Shown: piece after piece, positions 33,945 to 35,481 of the stretch
Layout: each line of letters opens with the position of its first letter
Numbering within the stretch: the stretch's first letter is position 1
Assembly (NCBI RefSeq): GCF_000417505.1
Contig: NZ_APHY01000055.1
Coordinates: 4 to 35,484 of the forward strand
Length of the DNA: 35,481 nt
Source of the DNA: Megasphaera sp. NM10
Lineage (GTDB): Bacteria > Bacillota > Negativicutes > Veillonellales > Megasphaeraceae
Direction of reading: 5' to 3'
Translations under genes and position numbers: made by a program
The notes under the pieces: model-generated
What the model was told of the DNA's origin: nothing
The model's database searches: none
What the model saw: the letters and a program-made list of their open reading frames with translations, nothing else

Positions 33945-34341
33945 ATGAAAAAAAATCGTCTTATCGCAGCCGGACTCTTAGGCCTATTGTGGCTTCCCGG
34001 CCTGGCACTGGGCCAGGAAGAGGATGTACAACAAGCCAAGCCAGCAACGGTATGGCAGGACCTGTATTACAGTCGCCAAGAAAAAAAAAGACCTCATCAT
34101 CAGTGCTGATGACAAAGTCCCTCATTCTTTCTACGGCCTGCAGATTGGCGACAAAAAAAGCGACGCCCTGAAAAAGCTGCGTCCAGCCTTCAAATTCATG
34201 TATGAACTCAAGGCCATCGGTAACGAATACCTCCTGTCCGACGTCGTCTACCCGGACTATTACCTGACCATCATGTTCGACGAAAAGGGCCGGGTATTCA
34301 TGATAAGCTATCAAAAAAACCAAAAATACGAATTGCTGTAG
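33945..34341 (+). pseudogene. Small secreted protein of unknown function, frameshifted at an A9 run
   Basis: I do not recognise this family. The N terminus is a clear Sec signal peptide (MKKNRLIAAGLLGLLWLPG, then ALG/QEED as a likely cleavage site). After QDLYYSRQEKK an A9 run at 34081-34089 shifts the frame into a stop at 34109. With eight A's it continues DLIISADDKVPHSFYGLQIG and on to the stop at 34341, giving about 131 residues. The mature part contains a segment (IGDKKSDALKKL) reminiscent of small periplasmic proteins with an SmpA/BamE-like GxxxxDVxxxLG pattern, a weak resemblance only. The A9 could be a sequencing error or a slippage switch. The ribosome binding site lies in a hairpin. 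Confidence 0.6.
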
Positions 34342-34716
34342 AACGGCGTTCAAAGAAAACATTATTCGCAGGCCGCCGATCGCAGTTAGCAGACGGTCCA
34401 CCGGACCGCTTTCGTAGGGGACATCCTGTAAGCCTTTTGGGCCCGTCAGGTGCCGACCAGCAGGAGGCGCAGGACGGCTGCCAAAACGGACAGCTGTGGC
34501 TAGGCGTCCCGTTGTGAGAATCCCGCGAAATGCTGTTCGGAGAAAACGCCATTCGCAGGCCGCAGTTCGCAAAACCATGCCTCATGGACCTGTTATGTAT
34601 ATCACCATTTATTCGCGGCGGGCCGCCCAAGGCTCCCTTTATAGGGGAGCTGACCGCTAAAGGCGGTCTGAGAGGTTAAAGATCGGCCCCTACGCAGGCC
34701 CCGGTCGGGGCGTTTT

Positions 34717-34778
34717 TACGAGCTGAGGGTTACTCGAAGCGATGTTGTTAGTTTGAGTTTATCGCTGCGCAGCCGCAT
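34717..34778. repeat. Direct repeat A of the mosaic region
   Basis: Begins TACGAGCTGAGGGTTACTCG and ends GCCGCAT. It pairs with the copy at 34806-34869, differing at scattered positions. Confidence 0.55.
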
Positions 34779-34808
34779 CGTAGGGGCGCCACGTGGGGCG
34801 CCCGCTAC
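34779..34808. repeat. REP-like hairpin related to the 16020-16130 element
   Basis: GTAGGGGCGCC and GGGGCGCCC pair around ACGT. The GTAGGGG start and GCCACGTGGG core are shared with the element at 16020. Confidence 0.5.
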
Positions 34809-34869
34809 GCGCTGAGGGTTTCCCGAAGCGTCGTTGTCAGTTTGAGTCTGTCGCGGCGGAACGCCGCAT
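34806..34869. repeat. Direct repeat B of the mosaic region
   Basis: Begins TACGCGCTGAGGGTTTCCCG and ends GCCGCAT. It is the second copy of the segment at 34717-34778; the REP-like hairpin lies between them. Confidence 0.55.
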
Positions 34870-34949
34870 CTGAGTCCGAGCCCGTCATGTATGGCGTGTA
34901 CATCACATTTCAGGCGGGCCGCCCTTTGGGACGGCCCCTACGAATAGCA

Positions 34950-34981
34950 AAAAAGCACTGGAATTTTCCAGTGCTCTTTTC
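34950..34981 (-). terminator. Terminator of the rRNA operon
   Basis: The perfect stem AGCACTGGAA / TTCCAGTGCT has a TT loop. On the minus strand it is followed by TTTTTTGC, directly downstream of the 5S rRNA. Confidence 0.85.
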
Positions 34982-34986
34982 ACTAA

Positions 34987-35100
34987 TCAGCGGCTTCCTA
35001 TCCTCCCAGGGGGCCTCCCCCCAAGTACTCTCGGCGTTTGCGGGCTTAACTGCTGTGTTCGGCATGGGAACAGGTGGATCCCCGCAGCTATCGCCACTGA
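34987..35100 (-). rRNA. rrf: 5S ribosomal RNA
   Basis: On the minus strand the sequence has the closing helix TCAGTGGC / GCCGCTGA. Between its strands lie the highly conserved 5S motifs, among them GATCCACCTGTTCCCATGCC, GAACACAG and GTTAAGC. The length, about 114 bases, is normal; the ends may be off by a few bases. It follows the 23S gene and precedes a terminator. Confidence 0.92.
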
Positions 35101-35383
35101 ATTATGTTATTCAGGCGTCGGACAAGTCCGACGTAAGCGATTCACACAGTTTTGCGTGTCGTCTCCGACTCCTTCAAAACTGGTTCTCTGCTTATCGTAT
35201 CCTGACAACTGCATAAAAATGTTTCATACATCCAACGAACTATCAAGAATCTTTCCGCTCGTCTCCGAATCGTCGTTCTCTCTGTGTATCTGTTTCCAAA
35301 TTCACAGCCTCCTGAGATTCGGAGTAAGCGATTCGCACATGTTTGTGCGTCGCCTTTCGGCTCCTTCAAACATGGCTCTCTGC
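35101..35383 (-). other. 23S-5S intergenic spacer with a duplicated hairpin
   Basis: No tRNA gene is visible. The spacer of about 280 bases holds two related 62-63-base segments (35133-35194 and 35324-35386). Each can fold through different but internally complementary arms. Confidence 0.6.
35133..35194 (-). repeat. Spacer repeat copy 1
   Basis: On the minus strand it runs from TAAGCAGAGAACCAG to GAATCGCTTAC. The inner arms CAGTTTTG and CAAAACTG are complementary. Copy 2 keeps the ends but changes both arms together. Confidence 0.6.
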
Positions 35384-35386
35384 TTA
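35324..35386 (-). repeat. Spacer repeat copy 2, abutting the 23S 3' end
   Basis: On the minus strand it runs from TTAAGCAGAGAGCCATG to GAATCGCTTAC. The inner arms CATGTTTG and CAAACATG are complementary. It begins at the end of the mature 23S sequence, so it may take part in rRNA processing. Confidence 0.6.
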
Positions 35387-35481
35387 AGTCAAGTCCTCGG
35401 TCTATTAGTACCGGTCCGCTCCGTACATCGCTGTACTTCCACTCCCGGCCTATCAACCACATCGTCTTTGTGGACCTTAGA
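35384..35481 (-). rRNA. rrl: 23S ribosomal RNA, 3' end (cut by the window edge)
   Basis: The minus strand reads through the conserved 23S terminus: GATAGGCCGGGAGTGGAAG, GTACTAATAGACCGAGGACT and TGACTTAA. Only the last 98 or so bases are inside the window. Confidence 0.9.

Larger units (their letters stand above)
34342..34948. repeat. Gene-free mosaic of short palindromic repeats
   Basis: No credible ORF is present. Recognisable parts are: two diverged copies of a segment with GAAAAC, then ATTCGCAGGCCGC (34354-34392 and 34531-34573); a double hairpin with CTCCC/GGGAG and GACCGC/GCGGTC stems (34629-34675); a pair of direct repeats (34717-34778 and 34806-34869); and several hairpins ending in CCCCTACG or starting GTAGGGGC (34681-34694, 34779-34808, 34915-34942). 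It resembles an accumulation of REP-like elements beside the rRNA operon. Confidence 0.6.

Noticed and set aside
34024-34341. Independent gene starting at the ATG at 34024
   Set aside because: This ATG has no ribosome binding site, and the first residues come from the out-of-frame signal-peptide gene. The segment is better explained as the 3' part of the frameshifted secreted protein.
1-35481. CRISPR array or tRNA genes
   Set aside because: No regularly spaced identical repeats exist; the recurring TGTCGCAC stems are terminators at operon ends. No cloverleaf with a T-arm GTTCGA-type motif was seen, including in the 23S-5S spacer.

Overview
The window looks like chromosomal DNA of an anaerobic Negativicutes bacterium, most likely a Megasphaera-type gut or rumen organism. 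I base this on gene content (selenium-dependent molybdenum hydroxylase cluster, Sec formate dehydrogenase, fermentative carbamate kinase), GC-rich coding DNA with AT-rich intergenic regions, strong Shine-Dalgarno sites and recurrent TGTCGCAC-stem terminators. No search was run, so the genus is an inference.

Layout. 252-1730 (-): APC amino-acid permease with its own promoter. 1950-10689 (-): an eleven-gene, nearly gapless molybdenum operon transcribed from 10.7 kb leftwards: ModE-type regulator, MoeA-like protein, moaC, moaA, MOSC-MogA fusion, modA, modB, modC, xdhC, yqeC, mocA. 10863-15981 (+): divergent mobA-mobB fusion, then selenocysteine formate dehydrogenase fdhF (in-frame UGA at 12449), a HydN-like four-cluster ferredoxin and moeA. 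16183-17744 (-): yqeB and an atypical fdhD. 17896-25872 (-): ssnA, ygfK, hydantoinase, selenium-dependent xanthine dehydrogenase. 26183-26821 (+): YheO/DauR-type regulator. 27180-32034 (+): ygeX, ygeY, ygeW, arcC. 32013-32894 (-): LysR regulator, divergent from an EamA exporter (33005-33888). 33945-34341: small secreted protein. 34342-34948: a mosaic of short palindromic repeats. 34987 to the right edge (-): 5S rRNA and the 3' end of 23S rRNA.

How it fits together. The right half carries the set (xdh, ygfK, ssnA, hydantoinase, ygeX, ygeY, ygeW, arcC) that has been genetically linked to anaerobic purine/uric-acid breakdown in gut bacteria, ending in carbamoyl phosphate and ATP from carbamate kinase. 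The left half supplies the cofactors: molybdate uptake, molybdopterin synthesis, cytosine and guanine nucleotide attachment (MocA, MobA), and the YqeB/YqeC/XdhC factors for the labile-selenium Mo site. Formate dehydrogenase is a second Mo/Se client. MPT synthase (moaD/moaE) and the selA/B/C/D genes are not in the window.

The most interesting regulatory signal is a 15-bp palindrome (CTAAAAA-W-TTTTTAG) found three times around the DauR-type regulator: just upstream of the -35 elements of ssnA and ygeX, and at the transcription start of the regulator itself. This suggests an autorepressed activator of the purine regulon. Five genes (moaC, mobAB, ygeW, the EamA gene and the small secreted protein) carry single-base frameshifts at or beside homopolymer runs. 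I read these mainly as sequencing or assembly indels.
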